DNA from: JASLBX01 sp036374175
Lineage (GTDB): Bacteria; Actinomycetota; Actinomycetes; Jiangellales; Jiangellaceae
Assembly (NCBI GenBank): GCA_036374175.1
Contig: DASUUH010000008.1
Coordinates: 1-58,031 of the forward strand
Length of the DNA stretch: 58,031 nucleotides
Direction: 5' to 3'
Each line of letters opens with the position of its first letter. Positions within the stretch are counted from its first letter, which is position 1. Below, one piece after another: positions 33,201 through 41,528 of the stretch. A model generated the notes under the pieces. The model had not been told where the DNA came from, did no database searches, and was given only the letters and a program-made list of their open reading frames with translations. The translations under genes and the position numbers were made by a program.

Positions 33201-34974
33201 CACGTACCAAGCGTCGGCCTCCGCTCCGGGGGAGTGCTATCAGGCGCAGACGCAGGAACTGACCGTCTCCCGGCCCACGACGTTCGACTTCACGCTGCCC
33301 CAACCGCCGGACGAGTTCGGATATGTCTGCGGGGTCGAGAGCGCGGCATTCGAGGAGGCCGGCACCGTGCTGCCCATCAGCGGTAACAACGAGGCCCGAA
33401 CGATCGACCTGCCGTTCCCGTTCACGTTCTACGGCTTCGCGCACACCAAGGCGCACGTCTGCACCAACGGGTACATCGAGTTCGTCGGCCCGGCCTCAAC
33501 GACGTGCTCGGCCGGCAACGCCGCCATTCCCACCGTTGCCCGTCCCAATGGCGCAGTCTTCGGGTTCTGGGACTCCTTGTTCGTCGACGACGAAGCGTCC
33601 ATCCGGGCCGAGGTGAAGGGGGACGCGCCGAACCGCCGCTTCGTGATCGAGTACCGCAACGTGCACTTCTCCGGCGACACCAGCCGGCGGATCGACTTCA
33701 ACATCGTCCTCCACGAGGACGGCCAGATCGTGACCCAACACCGCAACATCGCCAATGACGCGCGTGAGCGGGGTAGTTCGGCGACGTTCGGGATCGAGAA
33801 CCACACGGGCACGACCGCACGACGGTACTCGTTCAACCAGCCCGTCCTCCTGCCCGAACCGGCGGTGACGTCGATCCGGTACGTGCCTCCGCCGCCAGGG
33901 CCGGCATACCCGGTCACCGGGCACGTTCGCGACTCTGCCAATCAGCCGGTCGCAAATGCCACAGTCCGGATCGAGGGGACGCCGATCACGCCGGCGACGA
34001 CGGATGCGGATGGCTCCTACACGTTCCCGAGCGTCCCAGAGGGCACCTACAACGCGACGGCGCTTGGTGGCGTGTGCAACGGCGCGCAGACGAAGGAGCT
34101 CGTCGTGTCCGGGCCGACGACGCTGGACTTCGAGCTGCCGCCGCTCACCGAAATCCTGCTCATTCCCGAATCGACGAACGACCGGGTGATGGCCTTCGAC
34201 GCGACGACGGGCGATCTGATCGACGCCGACTACATCCCGCACAACCCGGACGCGGGGCTGGCCACGCCTCAGCACATCATCCCGAACCCGGACGGGGACG
34301 GATACCTGCTGTCAGACCAGGCCTCCGACGTGATCAACGCCTACGGCCTGGACGGCACGTGGCAAGGCGTGTTCGCCCCGGCCGGCGGCCCCGACACCTC
34401 GATCTTGGACAACATGCGGGGCATCGCCGTGTCGCCCGATGGGACTGTGCTGGCGACAGTGGCCGGCGGCGGCAACATCCACTCCGTCGCGGAGTTCGAC
34501 GCCGACGGCAACTACCTCGGCAACTTCATCGCCAATCAGGCCGGTGGCATGCAAGGGCCGTGGTTCATCCTCTTCCGCGACGCCGATGTCCTGGTGTCGA
34601 GCGTGACCAGCTCGGCCATCCACCGCTTCGACCACGATGGCGAACCGCTCGGCGTGTTCCACGGTCCGATCGCTTTCCCGCAGCAGATGCAGGAGTTGGC
34701 GAACGGCAACATCCTGGTGTCGAACTTCAGCTCGCCGTCCGGAGTCTGGGAACTGGACGCCGAGGGCAACCTGATCGACATCTACTCGGGAGTGACCTCG
34801 AACCGCGGTGTCTACGAGCTGCCGAACGGCAACATCCTGACCACCAACTCCTCCGGCGTCCACGAGATCGACCGGGCCGACGGCCTGGTCGAGACCAAGA
34901 TCTCGGGGGTCAGCCCGCGCCAGATCACTCGAGTAGACCTCGACCACTGCGTCGCGCCCGCACCCGCCCCCTAA
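30280..34974 (+). CDS. Large secreted M36 (fungalysin) metallopeptidase with PA, carboxypeptidase-regulatory and beta-propeller domains
   Basis: A 1,564-residue secreted protease. The order seen is: signal peptide (GTAISMVALTLAYAPVAATG), FTP-type propeptide (about 60-115), M36 catalytic domain with HEYAH zinc motif at 588-592 and the later NEQAGEGWSDF glutamate, and a PA domain inserted about 465-568. Next come a first carboxypeptidase-regulatory repeat (about 929-995), a nidogen-like beta domain (about 1005-1205), a second regulatory repeat (about 1210-1285) and a C-terminal NHL/propeller-like region with GNILVSNFSSP-type repeats. Usual M36 enzymes are about 600-1,000 residues. A GGGAGG ribosome site precedes the ATG. 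It probably degrades extracellular protein such as plant or fungal matter. Confidence 0.92.
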   Translation: MSRTSRGFLIGTAISMVALTLAYAPVAATGAETAEEPAVDPVEIALRYITGSPAELGVTRTDVRDVHVVTSYRSSHSGVTHVNVNQRFDGLEVFGAYATVNVTDGGDVLFVGDSLVNGLKAAGPAEPDLDALEAVGSAADDLDLDEPRDVRVVKASRDAAQETVLSGGNISDAEIPARLGWQPTDDGLRLAWQLVIDDSSDVHLWNATVDAATGALLSADDWTSEDTPAGLASALARPQSTGAATSGVSALSSPDPVDDGSSYRVFALPKESPNDGPRTLVTNPADATASPFGWHDTDGAEGPEFTITRGNNVHAYLDQDNNNSPDFGDTDGGPGLSFDFPADLNEHAQNYRDAAVTNLHYWNNVIHDVIYRYGFDEESGNFQANNYGRGGTAGDYVRAEAADGAGVNNANFSTPIETATSGGTPRMQMFLWPGNQFGAQNQVVVDEVGTFNAGWSRFGAAPSVAGTSGQFFDAGNGCAEGDYAGNPGGTWIAIVSGSNSGCQNVDKARQAGAAGANAIVLAAGSSPAVLTGSQTTAVPDIAVASITTADGNVIREAIAAGSVTGIVRKHPDHPGIRDGDFESGIVVHEYAHGVSNRLTGGPSVNCLSGNEQAGEGWSDFLAIAMLLDPALDDPDVPRGMGPYALFQDSRQGAGIRPRPYTRDMSIQPFTYDSIKSGGWLNGTSLALPHGLGHGWAAVLWDMTWDLIDKHGFNPDVYASWPTGGNNRAIQYVIDGLKMQGCGPGLVVARDAIIAAADHLSDSEDTCTVWASFARRGLGYSAVQGTTNRNDNDEAFDTHPDCLDGFFGGVSDSPAINAVRAGSDVPLVFSTGADDGLDILVDNSPYSRQVNCANLRTEDPDSEFITPRPLPVPTVTRGNARLAYDPAENRYTYPWRTLQEWSGTCREVVVTRTDGVQHRAFFRFDVSASHPVSGHVLAEDGRPVPNVTVTLEGAPVPPATTDADGFYSFASVPSGTYQASASAPGECYQAQTQELTVSRPTTFDFTLPQPPDEFGYVCGVESAAFEEAGTVLPISGNNEARTIDLPFPFTFYGFAHTKAHVCTNGYIEFVGPASTTCSAGNAAIPTVARPNGAVFGFWDSLFVDDEASIRAEVKGDAPNRRFVIEYRNVHFSGDTSRRIDFNIVLHEDGQIVTQHRNIANDARERGSSATFGIENHTGTTARRYSFNQPVLLPEPAVTSIRYVPPPPGPAYPVTGHVRDSANQPVANATVRIEGTPITPATTDADGSYTFPSVPEGTYNATALGGVCNGAQTKELVVSGPTTLDFELPPLTEILLIPESTNDRVMAFDATTGDLIDADYIPHNPDAGLATPQHIIPNPDGDGYLLSDQASDVINAYGLDGTWQGVFAPAGGPDTSILDNMRGIAVSPDGTVLATVAGGGNIHSVAEFDADGNYLGNFIANQAGGMQGPWFILFRDADVLVSSVTSSAIHRFDHDGEPLGVFHGPIAFPQQMQELANGNILVSNFSSPSGVWELDAEGNLIDIYSGVTSNRGVYELPNGNILTTNSSGVHEIDRADGLVETKISGVSPRQITRVDLDHCVAPAPAP

Positions 34975-34979
34975 CCCGC

Positions 34980-35040
34980 GTTGATCATGGCCGATTCGTG
35001 CTCAGCAGCCGCCGTTTACCACGATCTGGCCATGATCAAC
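34980..35040. terminator. Long inverted repeat between convergent genes
   Basis: GTTGATCATGGCC at 34980-34992 is exactly reversed at 35028-35040, with a 35-base spacer whose outer parts can partly pair as well. It lies between the ends of the M36 gene and the convergent membrane protein gene, so it can act as a two-way terminator. There is no poly-T tract. Confidence 0.6.
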
Positions 35041-35064
35041 ACGAGGAAGGGGAGGCGTGATCAG

Positions 35065-36099
35065 CTAGGTCGCTCGGCGGCGGAGGTAGTAGGCGAACGT
35101 CGCGGCGCCGAGCGCGGCACCCCACACCGGCCAGAGCAGCTGTGGCAGCAGGATCCAGTAGCCGCCGAGCTGCGCGGAGCTAGGCGAAAGGTGGCTGCTC
35201 AGACCCAGGCCAGCGGACATGACCAGCACGCTCACCACCGACGCCGGTACGACGGCGAGCTTGACCGGCACCGGCCGGCCGGCCAGACCGATCATCCACC
35301 GTGGGAATCGCTCACCCCACCGCTGCACGAGCCCGAGTGTGAGCAGGGCCCCGATCACGGCGAAGGTCGCCAGCCACGCGCCGGCCCAGGCTGCGCTGTC
35401 GGCGTGGAGTTCGTCGATGAACTCGTCGTTGACCAGTAGCGGGATCCGGAGTAGCCAGGCGTATCGGGTCGCCGCGTACACGAGCGGAATCGCCATGGCC
35501 ACGTACACCGCCCATCGGCCCCACCGCGCGGCGGCGGCTGGGGTGGTCCAGGGCGGCTCGCCGTCCTGCGTGCGGGTGCGTCGTTGCCAGGCCAGCACCG
35601 TCGCCGCCACCAAGAAGCCGCCCACGAGGGCGAAGGCTTGGTTGAGCAGCGACCAGTCGAACACCTCGGCGTAGTCCACGTCGGGCGGCCAGCCGAATGG
35701 GGCGCCCGCGATGAGCAGCGGCGCGTAGCCCACCAGGGCCAGCACGTCAGGCTCTGGCACCACGATGAGCAGTGTGCCGGCGACCAGCCAGCCGAATCCG
35801 AGCAAGACCGTTCGCAGTGCTCTGGGCGGCCGGGCCCGGCCCACCATGACGAGCGCGGTAACGGCGGTGGCAGCCATGACGCCCGCGAACAGTGGTGCAC
35901 CTATCTCGGCTGGTAGTCCTCTCAACAGACCGATCGATTCCGGGTTCGCCTTCCCGAAGGGAAACCCGTTGCCGGTGATTGTCCAGATCAATGCGGCCGT
36001 CGCGTACACCGCGGCCCAGCCGGCCGCCGCGTATCCGATCCATTGCTTCCAGTGGCCTCGCGCAGTTGGGTTCGGCGTGGGTTTCGTTGTTGTCGTCAT
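35065..36099 (-). CDS. Multi-pass membrane protein, unknown function
   Basis: A 344-residue integral membrane protein with about eight hydrophobic helices (for example WIGYAAAGWAAVYATAALIW, VLLGFGWLVAGTLLIVVP, LNQAFALVGGFLVAATVLAW, LAVVPASVVSVLVMSAGLGL). I do not recognise the family and see no catalytic motif. It is encoded downstream of the second NarL-type kinase/regulator pair on the same strand, about 90 bases beyond the regulator start of the preceding operon's end, and may be part of its output. Confidence 0.78.
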   Translation of the reverse strand: MTTTTKPTPNPTARGHWKQWIGYAAAGWAAVYATAALIWTITGNGFPFGKANPESIGLLRGLPAEIGAPLFAGVMAATAVTALVMVGRARPPRALRTVLLGFGWLVAGTLLIVVPEPDVLALVGYAPLLIAGAPFGWPPDVDYAEVFDWSLLNQAFALVGGFLVAATVLAWQRRTRTQDGEPPWTTPAAAARWGRWAVYVAMAIPLVYAATRYAWLLRIPLLVNDEFIDELHADSAAWAGAWLATFAVIGALLTLGLVQRWGERFPRWMIGLAGRPVPVKLAVVPASVVSVLVMSAGLGLSSHLSPSSAQLGGYWILLPQLLWPVWGAALGAATFAYYLRRRAT

Positions 36100-36189
36100 G
36101 AGTCCACCGTCGCCCGGATGGCAGGTGTCGGACTTCCCGCCGCAGCGGGGTTCATCTCCCCCGGAGGAGGGACGCCTCCTGGCGGCGAT

Positions 36190-36843
36190 CTAGCCGGCGG
36201 GTGTGACGAACCCGGACTCGTACGCGGCGATGACGGCCTGCGTGCGATCCCGAGCATCGAGCTTGGCCAGGACGTTGCCAACGTGGGTCTTGACCGTCTC
36301 GACGCCCACTACGAGCCGTTCGGCGATCTCCGCATTCGACAGGCCGGCCGCCATCAGCCGCAGCACTTCTGCCTCTCGTTCGGTGAGGCGTGCCGACGCC
36401 AGAGCCGTTCCGTCCGAGCGTCCGGAGTGGGTGGCGACCAGGCGGCGCAGTGCGGCCGGGAACAGCAGCGACTCGCCATGAGCGACCACTCGTACCGCCT
36501 CCACGACTTCGGCCGGACGGGCCCGTTTGAGCAGGAAGCCGCTGGCGCCCGCTCGCAGTGCCTCATACACGTAGTCGTCGTTCTCGAAGGTGGTGATCAC
36601 CAGCACTCGTGGCGGCTCGTCCATGGTGCTCAGCAGGTGGCGGGTGGCCTGGATGCCGTCGATCGCCGGCATGCGCACGTCCATGAGCACGACGTCGGGA
36701 CGCAGCTGCCGCACCAGCGGGATCACCTCGGCCCCGTCGGCCGCCTCACCGACAACCTCCAGGTCGGGTTGCGCATTGAGGATGGCTCGCAAGCCGGTCC
36801 GCACCAACTCCTCGTCGTCGACGAGCAGCACGCCGATCGTCAT
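36190..36843 (-). CDS. NarL-family response regulator
   Basis: A 217-residue regulator with a receiver domain (LLVDDEELVRTGL, phospho-acceptor Asp55 in VVLMDVRMPAIDG, Lys in GFLLKRARP) and a LuxR/GerE DNA-binding domain (LTEREAEVLRLMAAGLSNAE and ETVKTHVGNVLAKL). The ATG at 36843 overlaps the kinase stop by four bases (ATGA), so kinase and regulator are coupled. The divergent UbiA prenyltransferase gene and the downstream membrane gene are the likely targets. Confidence 0.93.
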   Translation of the reverse strand: MTIGVLLVDDEELVRTGLRAILNAQPDLEVVGEAADGAEVIPLVRQLRPDVVLMDVRMPAIDGIQATRHLLSTMDEPPRVLVITTFENDDYVYEALRAGASGFLLKRARPAEVVEAVRVVAHGESLLFPAALRRLVATHSGRSDGTALASARLTEREAEVLRLMAAGLSNAEIAERLVVGVETVKTHVGNVLAKLDARDRTQAVIAAYESGFVTPAG

Positions 36844-38102
36844 GCCGGCCACCGTATCCGGCGCCCGCCGAAGGGTAACTGGACGATCACGCGCCACCTC
36901 CCGTCATCGCGACCAGCGCTCAGCTGGCCGCCGAGCAGCACGACTCGCTCACGCATGCCGGCCAGCCCGCGACCGGTGCGGTCGCCGATGGCAGCCGGCT
37001 CGCCGACGACGGGGTTGGCCACCTCGACCGTGAGCAGGTCGTCGGCCGCCGTCACCTGCAGGGCGACGGGCTGGCCCGGCGCGTGGCGGGCGGCGTTGGT
37101 GAGGCTCTCCTGGACGATGCGGTACCCCTCGCGAGCCACGATCGCCGGCACGCGCGTATGCGTCCCGGTGATCGAGAAGGTGATGGTCGCACCGGCAGCG
37201 CGGGCGTCGGCCACCAGCCGCTCGAGATCGTCCAATGTCGGCGTCGCTGGCCGGGAATCTGACCGGACCGCGGCATCGCCGTCCCGGAGCAGCCCAAGGG
37301 CGTAGTCCAGCTCAGACATCGCGGTCCGCCCGGTCTCTTCCACCACGCGCAACGCCCGCCGCACGAACTCGGGATCGGAGTCGACCACCTGCCCGGCGGC
37401 CGCCGCCTGCAATGTCGTCACAGTGAGCGCATGCCCGATCGAGTCGTGCAACTCGCGCGCCAGCCGGTTGCGTTCGACAAGCTGGTCGGCCGCCGCTTCG
37501 AGGGCGGCAATTCGTTCCGCCGGCGAAGGGCCGAGCAGCACCGGTGCCATGATCACCGCAAGGCGGCCCAAACCGGCCACCGCGTACGTCAGCCCGATCA
37601 GCATCGCGACGCCGATGAACGACCACCACAGGGTGTCGGTCTTGTCCAGTGGTCCGAACTCGAGCCCGGCGAACGTCTCGGCCCCGAGCCCGAACTGTGC
37701 GGCAACGAAGGCCAGCGCCATAGGCAAGGCGAACAGCATCGTGAGCCCGACGACCCCACCGCTGGCCAGGTGGAGGGCGAACCACAGTGCGCTGCGCAAC
37801 CGGGTCTCCAGCGCCGGCGGATCGGCCACCGGGTCCGGCAGGTCGACTCCGAGGAGTGCGCGGGCCGCTGCGGTCTCCAGCATCCGGGTGGCGCTCAAGA
37901 ACGCCGGTGCGGTTGCGATGACAGCGGTCAGGCCCAACAAGAGCAACGCGAGCGTCCGTGGCGAATCCGACAACAGCATCTGTGCGAATGCCACGCCGAG
38001 CAGGACGTACGGCATTAGGAGCACCCCACCGAGCAGCAGGTACACCCCACGCCGATACGTCAACCCGCTCACCAGCGGCGCCAAGACCGCCCGGACCGCC
38101 AT
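36840..38102 (-). CDS. NarL/DesK-type sensor histidine kinase
   Basis: A 420-residue sensor kinase. Four or more membrane helices fill residues 20-190, with a short cytoplasmic stretch in the middle. The HisKA_3 domain carries His219 in RLARELHDSIGHALTVTTLQ, and the HATPase_c domain contains EGYRIVQESLTNAARHAPGQ and GRGLAGMRERV. The ATG at 38102 was chosen because the upstream codons in this frame are low-complexity and lie in the divergent promoter region. It pairs with the coupled regulator and is divergent from the UbiA gene. Confidence 0.92.
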   Translation of the reverse strand: MAVRAVLAPLVSGLTYRRGVYLLLGGVLLMPYVLLGVAFAQMLLSDSPRTLALLLLGLTAVIATAPAFLSATRMLETAAARALLGVDLPDPVADPPALETRLRSALWFALHLASGGVVGLTMLFALPMALAFVAAQFGLGAETFAGLEFGPLDKTDTLWWSFIGVAMLIGLTYAVAGLGRLAVIMAPVLLGPSPAERIAALEAAADQLVERNRLARELHDSIGHALTVTTLQAAAAGQVVDSDPEFVRRALRVVEETGRTAMSELDYALGLLRDGDAAVRSDSRPATPTLDDLERLVADARAAGATITFSITGTHTRVPAIVAREGYRIVQESLTNAARHAPGQPVALQVTAADDLLTVEVANPVVGEPAAIGDRTGRGLAGMRERVVLLGGQLSAGRDDGRWRVIVQLPFGGRRIRWPA

Positions 38103-38223
38103 GCCGCCGATTGTGTCAGCCGGTCTGGCCGGGTCTCCTCCCTCGGGTGGGGGAGCCGGTTCACCCGTGATCGTGAGGCAGCGAAGTGATCGACGCCGTG
38201 ACGCTGGGACCGAGGAGGTCTCC

Positions 38224-39153
38224 ATGGCTGTCATCGACCGAAGCCCGGCGCCGATCACGCGGCGCGCGACCCGCAGCAGGCGCGTGCGTGAGCTGTTGCT
38301 TATCTCGCGGCCGCACTTCTGGTTCCTCTCCTTCGTGGCGATTCAGCTGGGTTTTGTGCTGGCGACCCGGCGGATTGTGCCGCGAGGGGACGAGATCGTC
38401 ACAATGGCCAATGCGGCTCTGGTGACCGGCCCGCTGTTGTGGCTCGCCGTGCTGTGCGTCAACGACGTGTGGGACCTGGAGAATGACCGGTCCAACCCGC
38501 GCAAGGCTCGCTCGCCGCTCGTCAGGGGGGAGGTCAATCAGCAGGAAGTGCTGCGCGTCGGAGTCGTTGCCAGCGTGGCGACCGTGCTGGCCGCAGTCCC
38601 GCTGGGACCGCTTGTCGCCGCGGGGACGGCGGCGGTGGTACTGCTCGGGTGGGCATACAGTGCGCCGCCGTTGCGGCTGAAGGCTCGAGCCGGCGCGGAC
38701 GTGATGGTGAACTCAGTCGTCGTCGGCGTGTTCGGACCGCTGGGCGGGTGGGTCGCGATGACCGGAACGGTCGCCGGGTTTCCGTGGCCGATCTCGATCG
38801 TCGGCGTGCTGGCGGTGGCTGCTCTCTACTTGCCGACAACCATGGTGGACCGGGGCGCCGACCAGCTCGCGGGTGCTCGGACGACCGCGGTGGCGCTGGG
38901 CAGGCGTGCGACGTTCGAGATCGGGTTCATGCTGTGGGCGGCCAGTGCGGCCCTCGCACTCGGATTGGCGTTGACCGGTGTGGTCATCGACTCTGCCTTG
39001 GTGCCGTTGCACCTGGTCATCACGCCGATCTTGCTCGTTCTGTACCGGGTGCTCCTTAGGGAACCGGCCTCGTTCGGCTCCGTGTTGGTAGTGGCCGGCA
39101 CGTACGTGGTGCCGTGTGCCGCCTTCGTGCTGACCTACGTCCAGTCGTTATGA
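38224..39153 (+). CDS. UbiA-family prenyltransferase
   Basis: A 309-residue integral membrane prenyltransferase. The first Asp-rich motif NDVWDLENDRSN lies at residues 80-91 and the second, MVDRGADQLAGARTTAVALG, near 207. About eight to nine membrane helices are visible. Such enzymes attach prenyl chains to aromatic or other acceptors, as in quinone or heme synthesis, but no pathway partner is nearby. A strong ribosome site (GAGGAGG) precedes the ATG at 38224. The divergent position relative to a kinase/regulator pair suggests regulated, not housekeeping, expression. Confidence 0.88.
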   Translation: MAVIDRSPAPITRRATRSRRVRELLLISRPHFWFLSFVAIQLGFVLATRRIVPRGDEIVTMANAALVTGPLLWLAVLCVNDVWDLENDRSNPRKARSPLVRGEVNQQEVLRVGVVASVATVLAAVPLGPLVAAGTAAVVLLGWAYSAPPLRLKARAGADVMVNSVVVGVFGPLGGWVAMTGTVAGFPWPISIVGVLAVAALYLPTTMVDRGADQLAGARTTAVALGRRATFEIGFMLWAASAALALGLALTGVVIDSALVPLHLVITPILLVLYRVLLREPASFGSVLVVAGTYVVPCAAFVLTYVQSL

Positions 39154-39256
39154 GGACCACAGAAGCTGACCTGAGTGATTTCACTCATGCGAGCCGCCGC
39201 GCGCTGCTCGAAGCTCCCCTTGAAGGCGACCAGCCAGGTACGAGTAAGGAGAGCCG

Positions 39257-40120
39257 ATGACGAGCCAGTCCGCACCGCCGACAATCCCGGACCGCATAAG
39301 GACGCCCGACAGCGGGCCAATTTCGACCAGCCCACGACCATTCCTGTTCGTTCATGGCGCCTGGCACGGACCGTGGTGCTGGCGAGAGCACTGGGCAGGC
39401 TACTTTGAAGACGCTGGGCATCATGCGGACGCCGTCCAACTTGGTGCCCATGACCGGCCCGGCAACCGTGGACGCATCTGGACGGCGATCCGGCGGCACG
39501 TGGCCGAAGTCCGCCAGCGGCTCGCTGAGCTCGGGCCGCGCACGGTACTGGTCGGCCATTCGATGGGCGGGCTGATCGTGCAGCGGGTTCTGAAGGACTC
39601 CACCGCCGCCGGCGCTGTGCTGTTGGCGTCCGTTCCGCGCCGAGGTGTCTTACCGGCAACGCTCCGGACGCTGCGCCGCGCGCCTGCGGCGACCCTCCGC
39701 GGCATCTCCACAGTGAGTATGTGGCCGATTGTGGCCAGCGAGCCCTTGGCCCGCCAGGCGTTCTTCACCCCTGGCACGCCTGATTCCGTAGTGAAGGCAA
39801 CGTTCACTCGGCTGCAAAACGAGTCGTTCCGTTCGTTCCTCAACATGGTGGTACGAACGCCTCGACCCTCCGCCGTGACCACCCCCGTGCATGTGATTGC
39901 AGCAGAGCAAGACGGGTTATTCACCCTCGCCGAACAGCATGACCTGGCCAAGGCCTACGCAACCCGGCTGCATATCGTTGCCGGCTCAGGTCATGATCTG
40001 ATGTTGGACAGACACTGGGCTCAGGCCGCCGACGAGGTGCTCCGCTGGGCCTCTATGCTCGACGCGGATCGACCCCACGCAGGAGTACGTCCGCCGCCTC
40101 AAGGACGGTGTCTCGGCTGA
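39257..40120 (+). CDS. Alpha/beta-fold hydrolase
   Basis: A 287-residue alpha/beta hydrolase. It has the oxyanion region FVHGAWHGPWCW, the nucleophile elbow GHSMGG with Ser102, an acid in AAEQDGLF and a catalytic His in AGSGHDLML. The first 25 residues are polar and probably disordered. The substrate is unknown; the style is that of esterases or small-molecule hydrolases. The ATG follows GGAGAG. It lies 41 bases upstream of a second hydrolase gene fused to a LuxR domain, and the two probably act in one response. Confidence 0.88.
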   Translation: MTSQSAPPTIPDRIRTPDSGPISTSPRPFLFVHGAWHGPWCWREHWAGYFEDAGHHADAVQLGAHDRPGNRGRIWTAIRRHVAEVRQRLAELGPRTVLVGHSMGGLIVQRVLKDSTAAGAVLLASVPRRGVLPATLRTLRRAPAATLRGISTVSMWPIVASEPLARQAFFTPGTPDSVVKATFTRLQNESFRSFLNMVVRTPRPSAVTTPVHVIAAEQDGLFTLAEQHDLAKAYATRLHIVAGSGHDLMLDRHWAQAADEVLRWASMLDADRPHAGVRPPPQGRCLG

Positions 40121-40161
40121 TCATCGATGCGGTTTCCGGCTGATCGCGACAGAATGGCCGC

Positions 40162-41262
40162 ATGGAGGCGCCGTCCGTCCAGTACGCGCGAACTCCCGCC
40201 GGCGCTGTCGCATGGCAGGAGTGTGGCCTCCCCAGCGCACCGCCACTGATCTGTACCCCGCCCCTGGTGCAGCATCTGGAAATGATGTGGGAGCGAGCCG
40301 CGTTCTGGCGGCCGACCCTGCGGTTCGCCAGCCGTGTGCGGTTCATCCAGTACGACAAGCTCGGCACCGGGTTGTCCGACCCGGTTGACGAGCCGGCGGA
40401 TCTCGACGGCCGCGTCGAGCAGTTGATCGCGGTGCTAGATGCGGCTGGTGTCGAACGGGCGACCGTCATGGGTTTCTCCGAAGGCGGGACCACGGCCATG
40501 GCCACCGCCGCGTGGCATCCGGACCGAGTCGCCGCACTTGTCTTGGTTTCGGCGGTCCCCGGCACGTCCGATCTGCACGGCGTATCGGCGTACGGACCGG
40601 TGCCGCCGCTCGACGAGATCAGGCGGTTCTGGGACGAGTTCTCCGAGAAGTGGGGACGTCCGGAGACGCTGACCTTGACCCACATCGCCCCAAGTGTGCT
40701 GGCAGACCCGGCGATGCGGGCTTGGGTCCCGCGTTATGAACGGGCGGCGGCGAGCCCGGCGTTGATCCACCGGTGGGTGCGGAGCGCGCTGTCGCTTGAC
40801 GCGACAGAACTACTGCCGGAAATTGACGTCCCTACGCTTATCGTGCACCAGTTCGACGACCGGATCGTGCCGGTAGCCGCCGGGCGTTACCTTGCCGACC
40901 GCATCAGCGGCGCACAGTACCGGGAGTTCGACGGTGTTGATCACTTCGTCTGGTTGTCACCGGACTGTGACGACTACATCGACACGATCCACGAGTTCTT
41001 GGCGGGGCACGGCCTGGCGACTGCCGAGGCAACTTCGGGCAAGTCGCGATCGCTGTGGGACCCGTACGACGCCCTGACACCAGGTGAGCGCCGCTGCGTC
41101 CGACTTGCCCAGCGCGGCCTGCCTAACGCCGCCATCGCCACCGCGCTGGGGTTGTCGGTGCGCACCGTTGAGAACAACCTTTCGCGTGCATTCGGCAAGC
41201 TGGGAGTGCGGTCGCGGGTAGAACTCGCGCTACTGGACGAACCAACGCCGCCCCGACGCTGA
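40162..41262 (+). CDS. Alpha/beta hydrolase fused to LuxR DNA-binding domain
   Basis: A 366-residue fusion. Residues 1-285 form an alpha/beta hydrolase with RFIQYDKLGTGLSDP, nucleophile elbow GFSEGG (Ser106), acid in HQFDDRIVP and His in GVDHFVWL, so the triad looks intact. Residues about 300-360 form a LuxR/GerE helix-turn-helix (LTPGERRCVRLAQRGLPNAA and SVRTVENNLSRAFGKLGV). The hydrolase part resembles those fused to adenylate cyclases in mycobacteria. The domain may serve as a receptor that binds or hydrolyses a signal molecule, making this a one-component sensor. The neighbouring hydrolase gene upstream is the natural candidate target or partner. Confidence 0.88.
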   Translation: MEAPSVQYARTPAGAVAWQECGLPSAPPLICTPPLVQHLEMMWERAAFWRPTLRFASRVRFIQYDKLGTGLSDPVDEPADLDGRVEQLIAVLDAAGVERATVMGFSEGGTTAMATAAWHPDRVAALVLVSAVPGTSDLHGVSAYGPVPPLDEIRRFWDEFSEKWGRPETLTLTHIAPSVLADPAMRAWVPRYERAAASPALIHRWVRSALSLDATELLPEIDVPTLIVHQFDDRIVPVAAGRYLADRISGAQYREFDGVDHFVWLSPDCDDYIDTIHEFLAGHGLATAEATSGKSRSLWDPYDALTPGERRCVRLAQRGLPNAAIATALGLSVRTVENNLSRAFGKLGVRSRVELALLDEPTPPRR

Positions 41263-41267
41263 ACGCT

Positions 41268-41302
41268 CCGGCACGCTCCCTGTGATGTCGGGAGCGTGCC
41301 GG
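41268..41302. terminator. Stem-loop terminator
   Basis: CCGGCACGCTCCC (41268-41280) pairs perfectly with 41290-41302 around a nine-base loop. It lies between the end of the hydrolase-LuxR gene and the end of the convergent small membrane protein gene, so it can terminate from both sides. No T-tract follows. Confidence 0.7.
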
Positions 41303-41325
41303 TGTATGGCGTCGCGGTGTGCGGG

Positions 41326-41442
41326 TTACCAGCAGTAGCCGCCGCTGGCGGCGCCGACTACCAGCGCGATAACGAGTGCTAGCAGAACGATCGAGCTGGC
41401 GAGCCCGGCGGTCCAGAGCATCCGGCGATCCGAGGTGTCCAT
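41326..41442 (-). CDS. Small single-helix membrane protein (38 residues)
   Basis: A 38-residue protein: a short polar start (MDTSDRRMLW), one membrane helix (AGLASSIVLLALVIALVVGA) and a Gly/Tyr/Cys/Trp end. A very strong ribosome site (GGAAGGAGG) lies seven bases before the ATG, which makes it a likely real gene despite its size. It is downstream of the third kinase/regulator pair on the same strand and upstream of a clear terminator, so it probably closes that operon. Function unknown. Confidence 0.6.
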   Translation of the reverse strand: MDTSDRRMLWTAGLASSIVLLALVIALVVGAASGGYCW

Positions 41443-41528
41443 CGTGCACCTCCTTCCTGTGTGACACCTCAAATCTCCTTCGGCGGGCCGCCGGCGCCCA
41501 GCCGGGCACCTGGAGACTTCCGCTACTG

